Assembly: GCA_030378005.1 (NCBI GenBank)
Contig: JAUCGF010000127.1
Span: 1 to 39,397, forward strand
Direction: 5' to 3'
Source of the DNA: Desulfococcaceae bacterium HSG9
GTDB lineage: Bacteria > Desulfobacterota > Desulfobacteria > Desulfobacterales > JAUCGF01
Length of the DNA stretch: 39,397 nucleotides
A program made the translations under genes and the position numbers. Below the pieces are notes generated by a model, which saw only the letters and a list, made by a program, of their open reading frames with translations, had not been told where the DNA came from and searched no databases. Positions 7,601 to 17,500 of this stretch are shown piece by piece. Each line of letters opens with the position of its first letter. Position 1 is the stretch's first letter.

Positions 7601-8185
7601 ATGAATGAAGAAAGTAACGTTCCTAAAGAGCAGACCGCTTTTCAGAAAATCAACAAACACATCGGAACGGCGGTCAATGGGTTGGAGGTGTCCATTCTCG
7701 TTTTTTGCGTGGCGGCTTTGGGAATTTTGCTCATTGCCAATGTGTTCGCCCGCACTTTTTTCCAAAGCATCTATTTTGCCGAGGAAGTATCCAAATTTCT
7801 GGTGATGCTGACCACCTTCACCGGTGTCAGCTACGGTGTCAGAAAAGCGCGCCATATTCGCATGGGAGCGTTTTTAGACGCCATGCCTCCCAAGATGGAA
7901 AAAATTTTTATTATTATCATCTCATTAATCAGCGCGATTGTTATGGGAATCATGACATGGGCTTCCTACGAATACTTGATGAATGCCATGAGTAAAGGAC
8001 ACATGACGCCTGCGCTGCGTGTACCCAAATGGACGTTTTACGTGATTATTCCGGTCGGATTCGGCCTGGCCTGTATTCAGTATATCCGCACGATCATTAA
8101 AAATTTAACCGAAAAAGACCCTTGGCAGTCTCCGGACCAACAGAGCGAATACGAAGATGAAGATATAGGAGGTGCGCAGTCATGA
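7601..8185 (+). CDS. TRAP transporter small permease, DctQ family
   Basis: A 194-residue membrane protein with four predicted transmembrane helices (about residues 30-52, 66-85, 105-130 and 145-165), the usual fold of the DctQ subunit that links the binding protein to the large permease. The family pattern EEVSKFLVMLTTFTGVSYGV followed by RKARHIRMGAFLD is present. GGAGG lies ten bases before the ATG. Its last codons overlap the dctM start as ATGA, with the dctM Shine-Dalgarno (AGGAGG) inside dctQ, indicating coupled translation. The acidic C-terminal tail (SEYEDEDIGG) is cytoplasmic. Confidence 0.92.
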   Translation: MNEESNVPKEQTAFQKINKHIGTAVNGLEVSILVFCVAALGILLIANVFARTFFQSIYFAEEVSKFLVMLTTFTGVSYGVRKARHIRMGAFLDAMPPKMEKIFIIIISLISAIVMGIMTWASYEYLMNAMSKGHMTPALRVPKWTFYVIIPVGFGLACIQYIRTIIKNLTEKDPWQSPDQQSEYEDEDIGGAQS

Positions 8186-9471
8186 CACTTTTCGGAATCA
8201 GTTTGACCACGATGTTACTGTTCGGGTTCCCTTTTATGGTAACGCTTCTCGGTTCGTTAATCCTTTATTTGTATATTTATATGCCGGATATGGCACCCAA
8301 AATGATCATCATTATGGTGCAGCAAATCATAACCGGCGTAACCCCGCCGGCATTGGTGTGTGTGCCGATGTTTATTCTGTCGGCCAGTATTATCACATCA
8401 GGTGAATCCGCCAGCCGGTTGATTCGGATGCTGAAAGTCTTTGTCGGGCATTTGCCGGGCGGATTGCCCATTACCACCAACGCAAGCTGTACACTTTTCG
8501 GCGCTGTCTCCGGTTCGACCCAGGCAACGGTAGCGGCCATCGGCGGCACCATGCGCCCTATGTTGCTCGAAGCGGGTTATAATAGTTCTTTCACGTTAGG
8601 CCTGATTATCAATTCCAGCGATATTGCGTTTCTCATTCCTCCCAGCATTGGATTTATTGTTTACGGAGTGGCCACCAGCACCTCCATCGGGATGCTTTTT
8701 CTGTCAGGTGTTTTTCCGGGCCTGATGATTCTGTTTATGTTTTCCATTTACTGCTACGCCTATTCCAAGTACAAAAAGGTTCCACTTCTCGCCAAAGCCA
8801 GTTGGGCCGAACGAATCACAGCGGTCAAAGACGGCCTTCCGGTACTGGGCTTTCCGATCATCATCGTAGGTGGAATTTATATCGGAATTTTCAGCCCGAC
8901 AGAAGCCGCCGCCGCCGCCGTGCTCTATGCCTTGATTTTGGAGACTATCGTTTATAAAGCCATCACCTTCAACCGAATAGTTGACGCTTTTTTACAGACC
9001 GGCGTTATTACGGGCGTTGTTTTTATCCTTGTCGGTGCAGGCCAGGCGTTTTCCTTTTTAATCGGCTTTCTACAGATTCCTCAAGCTGTTCTTCCGCCTT
9101 TGTTCGGAGCCGATCCGTCGATGCTCAAAGTCATTATGATCATCGTTATTGTCTATTTTGTAGCCTGCATGTTTGTCGATCCTATCGTGGCCATATTCAT
9201 CCTCAGCCCGGTTTTTCAACCCTACGTTGTAGGTGCCGGTGTTGACCCCATTCTGCTGGGAACGCTTGTCACCTTACAGGCTGCGGTCGGTTCGGCCACA
9301 CCGCCTTTCGGATGCGACATTTTCACGGCCCAGCTCATATTCCGGCGACCCTATCTTGAAGTGATCGGCCACGCACTGCCGTTTTTACTGATTCTCATTC
9401 TGGCAACGATCATCCTGATCGCCTTTCCTCAAATCGCTCTGTTTTTGCCGAATATGGCATTGGGTGGATAA
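8182..9471 (+). CDS. TRAP transporter large permease, DctM family
   Basis: A 429-residue polytopic protein, the sodium-coupled transport channel of the TRAP system. About 12 hydrophobic segments are seen. Typical motifs include NASCTLFGAVSGSTQATVAA near residue 100, SSDIAFLIPPSIGFIVYG near 150, and SPTEAAAAAVLYA near 235, followed by a second half ending in VGSATPPFGCDIF. Length is normal for the family. It overlaps dctQ by four bases and is followed by a strong terminator at 9510, then the universal stress gene. Confidence 0.95.
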   Translation: MTLFGISLTTMLLFGFPFMVTLLGSLILYLYIYMPDMAPKMIIIMVQQIITGVTPPALVCVPMFILSASIITSGESASRLIRMLKVFVGHLPGGLPITTNASCTLFGAVSGSTQATVAAIGGTMRPMLLEAGYNSSFTLGLIINSSDIAFLIPPSIGFIVYGVATSTSIGMLFLSGVFPGLMILFMFSIYCYAYSKYKKVPLLAKASWAERITAVKDGLPVLGFPIIIVGGIYIGIFSPTEAAAAAVLYALILETIVYKAITFNRIVDAFLQTGVITGVVFILVGAGQAFSFLIGFLQIPQAVLPPLFGADPSMLKVIMIIVIVYFVACMFVDPIVAIFILSPVFQPYVVGAGVDPILLGTLVTLQAAVGSATPPFGCDIFTAQLIFRRPYLEVIGHALPFLLILILATIILIAFPQIALFLPNMALGG

Positions 9472-9509
9472 ATACTCAGACAAAAATTTTCTACCAGGTT
9501 TTCAAGTTG

Positions 9510-9545
9510 GAAATCAGGTTTTTCGGAAAAACCTGATTTCTTTAC
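9510..9545 (+). terminator. Intrinsic terminator after dctM
   Basis: GAAATCAGGTTTTT CGG AAAAACCTGATTTC is a perfect 14-bp stem followed by TTTAC. It lies 39 bases after the dctM stop and 30 bases before the next ATG, so the universal stress gene would be read through only in part. Confidence 0.75.
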
Positions 9546-9573
9546 AGCACCGAATAAAAAGAAGGAACTGATT

Positions 9574-10011
9574 ATGAAATACAAAAATGTGCTTGTATTG
9601 ACCGACTTTTCTAAAGATTCCGATGAAGCTGTCAAAGCGGCGGTCGATTTTGCGAAAAAATATAATTCACGTCTGACCGTCCTCAATGTTGTGCGCGACA
9701 CATACAATCTGACGTATGTGCTGTCTGATTCCGAATATCATGGTTTGGAGCGTAAACTGCGCCGACACGCCGAGGAACTGTTTGACAAAATGGAATCGAA
9801 AATCCCCGAACTGGCGGAAATCGGGTATGAACGTAAAATCAGAACTGGAACTCCTTATATCAGTTGCCTTTATGAGATTGAAAAAGGCAATTATGATCTG
9901 GTGTTCGCCGGTTCGCATGGCAGGACTGATTTGAAAAAGGTTGTAATGGGAAGTACGGCAGAGAAAGTTTTACGTCGTTCGCCGATTTCGGTCTTTGTTA
10001 CACGGAGATAG
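9574..10011 (+). CDS. Universal stress protein (UspA family), possibly TeaD-like
   Basis: A 145-residue single-domain Usp. It starts with the strand KNVLVLTDFSKDSDEAVKAA and ends with the ATP-binding signature G-S-H-G-R-(x9)-G-S-T-A-E-K-V, then SPISVFVTRR, so nucleotide binding is likely. GAAGGA precedes the ATG. In Halomonas the ectoine TRAP transporter genes teaABC are followed by teaD, a Usp that modulates uptake; the same order dctP-dctQ-dctM-usp occurs here. Usp genes also neighbour other TRAP systems, so the substrate inference remains weak. Confidence 0.9.
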   Translation: MKYKNVLVLTDFSKDSDEAVKAAVDFAKKYNSRLTVLNVVRDTYNLTYVLSDSEYHGLERKLRRHAEELFDKMESKIPELAEIGYERKIRTGTPYISCLYEIEKGNYDLVFAGSHGRTDLKKVVMGSTAEKVLRRSPISVFVTRR

Positions 10012-10056
10012 ACAAACGAGTTCCCTTTGATAAAAAAGAATGAGATGAGGTGTTTT

Positions 10057-10134
10057 ATGATTCCCGCACCTGCGCTATATGATATGTATCCGGCTCAAGA
10101 CCGGATAAAAGCTATGATTCGGCTGAAAAAATAA
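10057..10134 (+). CDS. Possible 25-residue peptide upstream of the methyltransferase
   Basis: An ATG at 10057 preceded by GATGAGG encodes MIPAPALYDMYPAQDRIKAM plus IRLKK, stopping two bases before the next gene's ATG (TAACCATG). The ribosome-binding site and tight spacing suggest it could be a translated leader peptide coupling to the methyltransferase, or the start of a gene that has lost its remainder. I recognise no family. Confidence 0.35.
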   Translation: MIPAPALYDMYPAQDRIKAMIRLKK

Positions 10135-10136
10135 CC

Positions 10137-10988
10137 ATGTCAACCTATATTCTAACCGCCAGCCAAGCTGCGATTGAAATGATCGCCGGATCATATACAA
10201 AAATCACCCCTCCTGTTTTAAAAAAATTCCTTTCTCAAACATTGGAGTTAAATCGTCAGGAGATTAAAACGGTCATTAAAAATCTGGTCACTTCGCAAGA
10301 AATCACCTACACTTATGAATATGGTACCACTTTTTTAGAAATATCATTTAACAAACCGGTGTGTATCTCTGACAGGATTACCCTTTCCCCACCGGAATGC
10401 GCCTTTAAACCCCGACCGGGAGAAGTTGTCGTCAAAATTCGGCCAGGTGCGTCTTTTGGTGCCGGACAACATCCGACCACCCGTCTGGCACTTCGCGGTC
10501 TGGATTTTGCACTTCAAAATCAAAAGCACTTATTACATGAAATCAATGCTGACTTGCTGGATATCGGCACCGGTTCTGGGGTACTCGCCATTGCCGGTGT
10601 GAAACTTGGAATCAAAAAAGCGCTTGGCATCGACATTGATCCTTGCGCCCGGTTTGAAGCCCGCGTCAATGTCAGTCTGAACATGCTTGCAGACGCTGTT
10701 GAAATCGGTGACCTGGCGCTTGAAAACATAACACAATACTATGATGTGATAACTGCGAATCTGCGTTTTCCCACATTGATGCGGTTATGCGCCAAATTAT
10801 TTGAAATAACATCGGATAACGGCTTTATTGTTCTGTCAGGTGTTAAAACTGACGAAATTGATACGTTGCTGGATGCCTATCAAGCCAAAGGTTTTGTCTG
10901 TATATGGAAAGAAAATAGCAAAGATTGGGTCGGAGCGGTGTTTCAAAAAGTGTGCTATGGAATTGATAATATCAACCCATTTGTATAA
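10137..10988 (+). CDS. PrmA-like class I SAM-dependent methyltransferase
   Basis: A 283-residue protein. The C-terminal two-thirds has the ribosomal protein L11 methyltransferase (PrmA) pattern: GASFGAGQHPTTRLALRGLD before the catalytic domain, SAM-binding motif I LLDIGTGSGVLAIAG, acidic motif II GIDIDPCA, and ITANLRFPTL where PrmA has 'NILA'. The first ~100 residues differ from typical PrmA, and the NLRFP motif is not canonical, so the substrate might be another protein or a small molecule. It starts two bases after the small upstream peptide and has no strong ribosome-binding site of its own, consistent with coupling. Confidence 0.75.
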   Translation: MSTYILTASQAAIEMIAGSYTKITPPVLKKFLSQTLELNRQEIKTVIKNLVTSQEITYTYEYGTTFLEISFNKPVCISDRITLSPPECAFKPRPGEVVVKIRPGASFGAGQHPTTRLALRGLDFALQNQKHLLHEINADLLDIGTGSGVLAIAGVKLGIKKALGIDIDPCARFEARVNVSLNMLADAVEIGDLALENITQYYDVITANLRFPTLMRLCAKLFEITSDNGFIVLSGVKTDEIDTLLDAYQAKGFVCIWKENSKDWVGAVFQKVCYGIDNINPFV

Positions 10989-11016
10989 ATATTTAATCTG
11001 TTGTAATGGTGCTGTC

Positions 11017-11842
11017 TTATTTTCCTTTAAATTGCGGACGACGTTTTTCCAGAAAGGCGCGTTGTCCCTCTTTTAAATCCTCGCTGTTCAGTGCCGCTTC
11101 GGTCAGTGCGTCCGCATGAGCCTTGTCAGAAGGATTAAGCCGATTCGACTCTGCCAGCAGATTCATAATCTGCTTGTTTCCTTTGAGGGAGAGGGGCGCA
11201 TTGGCGGCAATATCGGCGGCCAATTGATTTGTGAAGGTATCCAGTTCTTCAGCCGGGACATGATAATGAAGCATTCCCATCTCTTTTAAGCGTTCAGCCG
11301 GGTAAGCGCGGCCCGTGAAAAACATCTCCTTTGTATTGGCAATGCCAAGCAAACTGATAAAACGCTGCAAGCCTTTATGCGGATAAACCATGCCTAGTTT
11401 AGCCGGCGGCATACCCATGCGGATATTTTCAGATGCGATGCGAATGTCACAGCAGAGAGCCAGTTCACATCCGGCTCCGAAGGCGCTTCCGTTAATGGCT
11501 GCGATGACCGGAAAAGGAAAGTCGGCAACTGCCTGAAAAGTCTCTTCCACCGGTGCCAGTTCAGCCAGTTTCCCTGTTTTTCCGGTGCCAGGCTCAGTGG
11601 GTAACGCACGAATATCATAGCCAGAACAAAACGCCTGTTCACCTGCGCCGCGAATGATTAAAACACGAATAGCGAGCGGCATCCGCTGCCAAGTCATCAA
11701 GGGCGTCACGAAGTTTGTTTACCAGTTGCGGTGAGAGGGAATTTTTTTTATCCGGCCGGTTCAGGATGAGGGTTGCGATGTTGCCTTGCCTTCGGATTGA
11801 TAAAATATTGCCTTGCACATAAATCTCCTTATCGTAGGGCAT
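11017..11842 (-). pseudogene. Enoyl-CoA hydratase/isomerase family gene broken by a frameshift
   Basis: Two frames together make one crotonase-fold protein of about 270 residues. The first (from the ATG at 11842) gives the N-terminal strand region with ATLILNRPDKKNSLSPQLVN. The second (to 11017) carries AIRVLIIRGAGEQAFCSGYD, the oxyanion region AAINGSAFGAGCELALCCDI and a normal C-terminus ending FLEKRRPQFKGK. The switch needs one indel near 11670-11682. The first catalytic Glu is present (GCELA) but the second position reads MPPAKLG rather than a PE motif, so it may not have been a hydratase even when intact. A sequencing error is the alternative to a true pseudogene. Confidence 0.8.
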
Positions 11843-11869
11843 TTCTTACACTGAAAAGTATCAATCAGC

Positions 11870-12190
11870 AGAGTGACATTTCCATATACGCATCATCCCT
11901 TTCTTGTCAAATTAATTCTGCATCTCCCTTAATTTCTTGACATCCTTTCACTTTTAGGTAATATTCAACCGTTTTCAATCTGTCTTGCCTTATGTTGGTA
12001 GCCTTTTTTGCAGTCAGGCATGATAAAATAATATATATCGGCAGCGACCCGCTCGCTGGAGATGTTTCCGCAAGTCACTGTTTCAACTCAAAGCAACGGC
12101 ATTATAGCGAAGAATAATTGAATTAGTTGTAATTTCTTAAAATTACGATTATGATCCTAATTTATAACATGTCAGACTTTTCAGACAAAG
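11870..12190. other. Gene-free interval
   Basis: About 320 bases without coding signal. It contains a small GC hairpin (CAGCGA CCCGC TCGCTG, 12042-12058) with no T-run, and an AT-rich segment at 12139-12171 (AAAATTACGATTAT ... TTTATAACATG) that recurs at 4597-4620. Confidence 0.4.
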
Positions 12191-12197
12191 GAACCTT

Positions 12198-12965
12198 GTG
12201 ACAATGGGCGCGTATGATTTTTTTTCTCTGCTAGCTACAGATTCATCTGTAACACTGGTTTTATCATTGGTTATTTTAATGATCATCGCTTTATATGTAA
12301 ACCGCAAACGGGATGTCAGCGGCAAGGTTTCATTTATTGATCAAAGTAAAACAGGAATTATCGCTGTAAGAATATTTGAGGTGATTGACGGCTTTAGAAA
12401 ACGCAGTTGGATTTTACCTTTGTGGGCACCGCAAAAAAATTTACTTTGTAATGTAAAAATTATGCTACCCAATGGCGAATATGAGCTAAAAGCATGTTGG
12501 CGGGAGAGTCGCTTACATAATTCGAATGCCAGTATTTTTGAAGCTGAACCATTCGATGAACAAAAAACAATCAGCTTGTCTGATGTCGTCAAATTTCAAG
12601 CTGCGGTAACGCAAGGGGTCGAATTCAGGCTCCAAGCATCGGGCAAAAAAATTGAAATCGATTCACCTGATAAAAAAAAATTAAAATTTAGCTCAGAAAA
12701 AAATGTTTTACCACTAACGATTTCCAAGCTTCCGATTGCAAATAAAATATTTATATCGGAAAAAATACAAAAAAAGAAAATTTGGGAACTTTCTTTGATT
12801 GATGATCGGCTAGTCAATTCCTTGAGAAAGAAAATCGGAACAATGCGTCACAAATTGGATGGGTTGATAGTTAAAAATCGTGAACTGGAATCTAATCTGG
12901 ATCAAACTGTGAACCGTCTGCGAAAAAACGCCCGTTCAAAAAAAGAAAAAATTAAAAATATTTGA
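12198..12965 (+). CDS. Unknown membrane-anchored protein with C-terminal coiled coil
   Basis: A 255-residue protein I cannot assign. The likely start is GTG at 12198, six bases after AAAGGAA; ATG at 12204 is the alternative. One transmembrane helix lies near residues 17-34 (VTLVLSLVILMIIALYV), followed by a basic stop-transfer NRKRD. The middle part is beta-rich with ILPLWAPQKNLLCNVKIMLP. The last 60 residues (LVNSLRKKIGTMRHKLDG onward) are charged with heptad-like spacing and probably form a coiled coil. Only 28 bases separate it from hdrC, so it is probably cotranscribed and may anchor or regulate the Hdr complex; that is inference. Confidence 0.65.
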   Translation: MTMGAYDFFSLLATDSSVTLVLSLVILMIIALYVNRKRDVSGKVSFIDQSKTGIIAVRIFEVIDGFRKRSWILPLWAPQKNLLCNVKIMLPNGEYELKACWRESRLHNSNASIFEAEPFDEQKTISLSDVVKFQAAVTQGVEFRLQASGKKIEIDSPDKKKLKFSSEKNVLPLTISKLPIANKIFISEKIQKKKIWELSLIDDRLVNSLRKKIGTMRHKLDGLIVKNRELESNLDQTVNRLRKNARSKKEKIKNI

Positions 12966-12993
12966 ACATAATTCCCTTGAAAGGTTATTTTCA

Positions 12994-13584
12994 ATGCTGG
13001 AAACAAAAACATTATGTCCTGATTACCAATTTATCCAAGAAGTTGAATCGTATGGAACATTCGGTGCTGAAGCATGCTTCCAATGCCGCAAATGCACCAA
13101 TGGATGCCCGGTTGCTTTTGCAATGGACCTTTTGCCGGATCAAGTCATACGGATGGTACTTTTAGGGCAACGCGACACCGTACTAAGCTGTAATTCGATT
13201 TGGATTTGTATCTCCTGTGAAACCTGCACCACACGGTGTCCTAATAAAATTAAAATTGCGGAACTGATGGACGGACTCAAAGAGATGGCCATTCAAGCAG
13301 GCATTGCTTGTCCTCAACCCCAGATACGAACACTGCATGAAACCTTTTTAAAAAATGTCCGAAAAAGAGGACGTGTCTTTGAGTTGGGCTTCATTCAAAA
13401 ATATATGTTTGATAGTGGCGAACTGCAACGCAAATGGAATAATAAAGAACTCCGCTATGATTTGAAACTGGGCTTGAAAATGGCCGCCAAAAGAAGATAC
13501 CTTTTCAAGCCTTCTAAAATTAATGGCAAAGATGAAATTCGCGAGATGCTCGCTTATGCCTTTGAAAAGAAAAATAAACCATGA
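12994..13584 (+). CDS. hdrC: Heterodisulfide reductase subunit C-like iron-sulfur protein
   Basis: A 196-residue ferredoxin-type subunit with two [4Fe-4S] motifs: CFQCRKCTNGCP (residues 28-39) and CISCETCTTRCP (about 70-81). In HdrABC complexes this subunit wires electrons from HdrA to the HdrB catalytic site, using ferredoxin, NADH/hydrogenase modules or other disulfide substrates. The ATG has GAAAGG upstream. Its stop overlaps the hdrB start (ATGA). The basic C-terminal extension (KMAAKRRYLFKPSKI) is common in deltaproteobacterial homologues. Confidence 0.93.
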   Translation: MLETKTLCPDYQFIQEVESYGTFGAEACFQCRKCTNGCPVAFAMDLLPDQVIRMVLLGQRDTVLSCNSIWICISCETCTTRCPNKIKIAELMDGLKEMAIQAGIACPQPQIRTLHETFLKNVRKRGRVFELGFIQKYMFDSGELQRKWNNKELRYDLKLGLKMAAKRRYLFKPSKINGKDEIREMLAYAFEKKNKP

Positions 13585-14456
13585 AAGTAGCCTATTATCC
13601 GGGATGTTCCCTTGAAGGAACCGCCAAAGACTATGCCGTTTCGATTCAGGGAATCTGCACGCGGTTGAATATTCAATTAGATGAAATTCCTGATTGGAAC
13701 TGCTGCGGAGCCACCTCGGCTCACAGTATTAATCACCGCGCAAGTATCGAACTGGCCGGCCGTAATCTGAATCTGGCTGCCCGACCTGTTCAGTTCGGTC
13801 TTCCGCACGCCGACTTATTGGTTCCATGCCCTTTATGTTTCAACCGGTTAAAAACAGCGGCATTGGCTTTGGAAGGTGATCAGCAAGAATACTATCGTAT
13901 CACTTTACCGGATTCCATACCGCAAATTTGGGATATAGCCAATTTTTTCGCCGAAGACAATATGCTCAGGCGTGTGGCCAAACATATTAAAAATCCGCTT
14001 AAAAATCTGAAAGCAGTCTGTTATTACGGGTGCATGGCCAACCGACCGCCTGAAGTTGCCGAAATTGCCGACTATGAAAATCCTCAAAGTTTGGATCGTA
14101 TTATGGAAAACATCGGTGTAACCGCGATTGCCTGGCCGTTCAAAACCGATTGTTGCGGCGCCAGTCAGGTTTTGTCTCGCCCGGAGACTGTTTCGCGATT
14201 GGTCGGCAAGCTTTATGACATGGCACAACGGGTCGGTGCTCAAGCGATTGTGGTTTCTTGCCAAATGTGCCAAGCCAATTTGGATATGTATCAGGCCAAA
14301 ATCAGCGATGACTGGGGCAAACGCTTTGATATACCAATTTACTATTTCACCGAACTGATCGGGTTGGCAATGGGCGAACCCGATGTAAAAAAATGGCTTT
14401 CCGGACATATCGCAGACCCTTTCACGCTTTTGCGTGAACTGGGGTTGTCGAAATGA
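13581..14456 (+). CDS. hdrB: Heterodisulfide reductase subunit B-like protein (two CCG domains)
   Basis: A 291-residue catalytic-type subunit. Both cysteine-rich CCG domains are complete: first YYPGCS, WNCCGATSAH and PCPLCFNR; second CYYGCM, DCCGASQVLSRPE and SCQMCQAN. In methanogen HdrB these bind two non-cubane [4Fe-4S] clusters that cleave the CoM-S-S-CoB disulfide; bacteria lack those coenzymes, so the natural disulfide or alternative acceptor is unknown. It overlaps hdrC by four bases and hdrA follows after 50 bases. Confidence 0.94.
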   Translation: MKVAYYPGCSLEGTAKDYAVSIQGICTRLNIQLDEIPDWNCCGATSAHSINHRASIELAGRNLNLAARPVQFGLPHADLLVPCPLCFNRLKTAALALEGDQQEYYRITLPDSIPQIWDIANFFAEDNMLRRVAKHIKNPLKNLKAVCYYGCMANRPPEVAEIADYENPQSLDRIMENIGVTAIAWPFKTDCCGASQVLSRPETVSRLVGKLYDMAQRVGAQAIVVSCQMCQANLDMYQAKISDDWGKRFDIPIYYFTELIGLAMGEPDVKKWLSGHIADPFTLLRELGLSK

Positions 14457-14506
14457 TACAAATTTTGAATTTGGAATGTTGAATGCGGAACATCGAGAAC
14501 TGAAAA

Positions 14507-17500
14507 ATGAATCCTATATCTGAATCTCCATCTAAAATTGGTGCAATCACTGTGGTAGGCGGCGGTATTGCCGGTATTCAGGCCGCTCTGGATATGGCCG
14601 ATACCGGTTACAAAGTATATCTGGTCGAAGAAAAACCCGCTATCGGCGGCGTCATGGCACAACTGGACAAGACCTTTCCCACCAACGATTGTTCGGCCTG
14701 TATGTTAGGGCCGAAATTGGTCGAACTGGATAATCACGCAAACATTGAAATCCTGGCTTACACAGATGTTCTTAATTTGGAAGGAACTCCCGGCCATTTT
14801 CGCTTAACGCTTAAACGCAAAGCCAGAGCGGTTGATCCTGAAAAATGCGTGAGCTGCGGTTTATGTGCTGACAAATGCCCTACCCGCGTTTCCAATGTGT
14901 TCAATGCGGGCCTGAATCAGCGCAAAGCGATCTATCTTCCCTATCCGCAAGCCTTACCGCTGACCTATACCATTGATAAAGAAAAATGCCGTTTTTTCAC
15001 CAAAGGCAAATGCCGGATATGTGAAAAGCTATGTCCTAACAAAGCGATTGCCTTCGACCAGAAAGATGAAACTGTTTATATTGAAGCCGGAGCTGTTATT
15101 TTGGCGGGCGGGTTCGAACCTTTTGATGCTCGTCTGAAAGCAGAATACGGCTACGGCCTATGGCCTGATGTGATTACCAGCCTTGAATACGAACGCATTC
15201 TTTCCGCTTCAGGGCCTTTTCAGGGACATATTCGCAGAATGTCAGATGACCGCAAGCCTCGTCGCATCGCCTGGATTCAGTGTGTCGGTTCCCGAGATCA
15301 GCGCGGCCATGCCTATTGTTCCTCGGTGTGTTGTATGTACGCGGCCAAACAGGCGATGATCACCAAAGAACATCATTCCGATATTGAAACAACGATTTTT
15401 TATATTGATTTCCGGGCGCACGGCAAAGGGTTTGATCGCTTTTATGAGCGTTCCGAATCTGAAAACGGTGTGCGTTATATTCGTTCCATGATTTCACGCG
15501 TGGTTCCCAATCCGGAAGACGACACACTGCAAATCAGTTATAACGACCCTGCGCATGGTTTGAAAGAGGCGTGTTTTGATATGGTCGTGCTTTCTATCGG
15601 CCTGAGTCCCAATAAAGCCGCTTTGAAACTGGCTGAACGCATCGGTATCCAGTTAAACCCGCATGGTTTTTGTGAAGTGAATCTGTTAAATACGGTCGTA
15701 ACATCTCGACCGGGTGTATTTGCCTGCGGCGGAATGCAAGGACCTAAAAACATACCCGATGCCGTGCAACAGGCTGGTAGCGCGGCCTCCCAGGCGATGG
15801 CGCTGTTGTCTGATGTGCGAGGCTCTCTTACTGTTACGCCGACACTCCCCACCGAACGTGACATTGCCGGGGAATCGCCTCGGATTGGTGTATTTGTATG
15901 TCATTGTGGCATAAATATTGCCGGCGTTGTGGATGTTCAGGCAGTTTCCGATTATGCCGCCACTCTTCCTAAAGTGGCATACTCGACACACTGCATGTTT
16001 GCATGTTCATCTGATCAACAACAGGAAATACGCCATGCCATTGAAAAACATCGCCTTAACCGTGTGGTGGTGGCATCTTGCACACCACGCACCCATGAAC
16101 CGCTATTTCGTGATACAATCAGACAAGCCGGATTGAATCCCTATCTGTTCGAACTCGCTAATATTCGGGAGCATGATGCCTGGGTGCATCGAAATCAGCC
16201 GGAATCAGCCACCCACAAAGCTAAAAATCTGGTAGCCATGTCCGTAGCCCGTGCCATCCTTTTGGAACCGCTATATGCAATTGATTACGAAACCGTTCAA
16301 AAAGCGCTGGTGATCGGAGGAGGATTGGCCGGTCTTACCGCCGCCGTCGCCATAGCGGAACAAGGCTTTCCCGTGGCGTTAATCGAACGCTCATCAGAAC
16401 TAGGCGGTAATGCCCGCACGCTTTTTTTCACCGAAGATGGAGCATCCCCGGCGCACCATGTTGAAACCCTTGTTCAGCAAGTTGAAAACCAACCCCTCAT
16501 TACGGTTTTTACAAATGCTGAGATTGTTTCCTTTATGGGAAGCTGCGGCCAATTTACCACCCAAATTACAACGGCCGGAGAATCGCAAACAATTGCGCAC
16601 GGCGTTACCCTGCTTGCCATTGGCGGCGAAGAATATAAACCTGCGGAGTATTTTTATGGACGCCATCCCAACGTTGTAACCCAAAGAGAATTTGAATCCA
16701 TGCTCATGCACCAACCGGATGACGCCCGCCGACTCAAACATGTGGTTATGATTCAATGTGTGGGTTCGCGTGAACCGGAAAACCTTTATTGCAGCCGGGT
16801 GTGCTGTACCGCCGCTTTGAAAAACAGCCTGGAAATAAAGGCATTGAATCCGGATGTTCAGGTTTCGGTGCTGTATCGGGATATTCGTTCACACAGCTTC
16901 AGAGAAACTGTTTATCTAAAAGCGCGTAAGCAAGGCATTCGCTTTTTCCGTTTCAAACAGGAGCTGAAACCGGAAGTGACCGTCAATTTAGCGGATTCGG
17001 AAACAGATTCAGATCAGGGGCGGCTGGGCATCACACTTTTTGATGACCAACTGCAAAGCCACGTTCAATTGGAAGCTGACCTTTTGGTATTAAGCGCGGC
17101 TATTCGACCTGTTCGTACCTCTGAACAACTGGCCGAAACCATGCGCTTGCCGCTGGATCAAGATGGTTTTTTTATGGAAGTCCATCCTAAACTTAAACCG
17201 CTTGATTCACCCACTGCCGGCGTATTTCTTTGTGGCTTGGCGCAAGGCCCCAAATTTGCTGCTGAAACTATTATTCAGGCACGCGGTGCGGTTTCCAGAG
17301 CATTGGCTGTGCTGTCAAAAAATACGATGACTGCCGACGGAATGATCACGCATGTCGATTCTCATCTTTGCAGAGGTTGTGGCGAATGTGAAAAAACATG
17401 TCTTTTTGAAGCGATCAAAGTAACGGAGATGGAAAACGGACGCCAGGCAGCGGTCGTAACCGCAACCGTATGCACAGGTTGTGGAGCCTGTAATTCCGCT

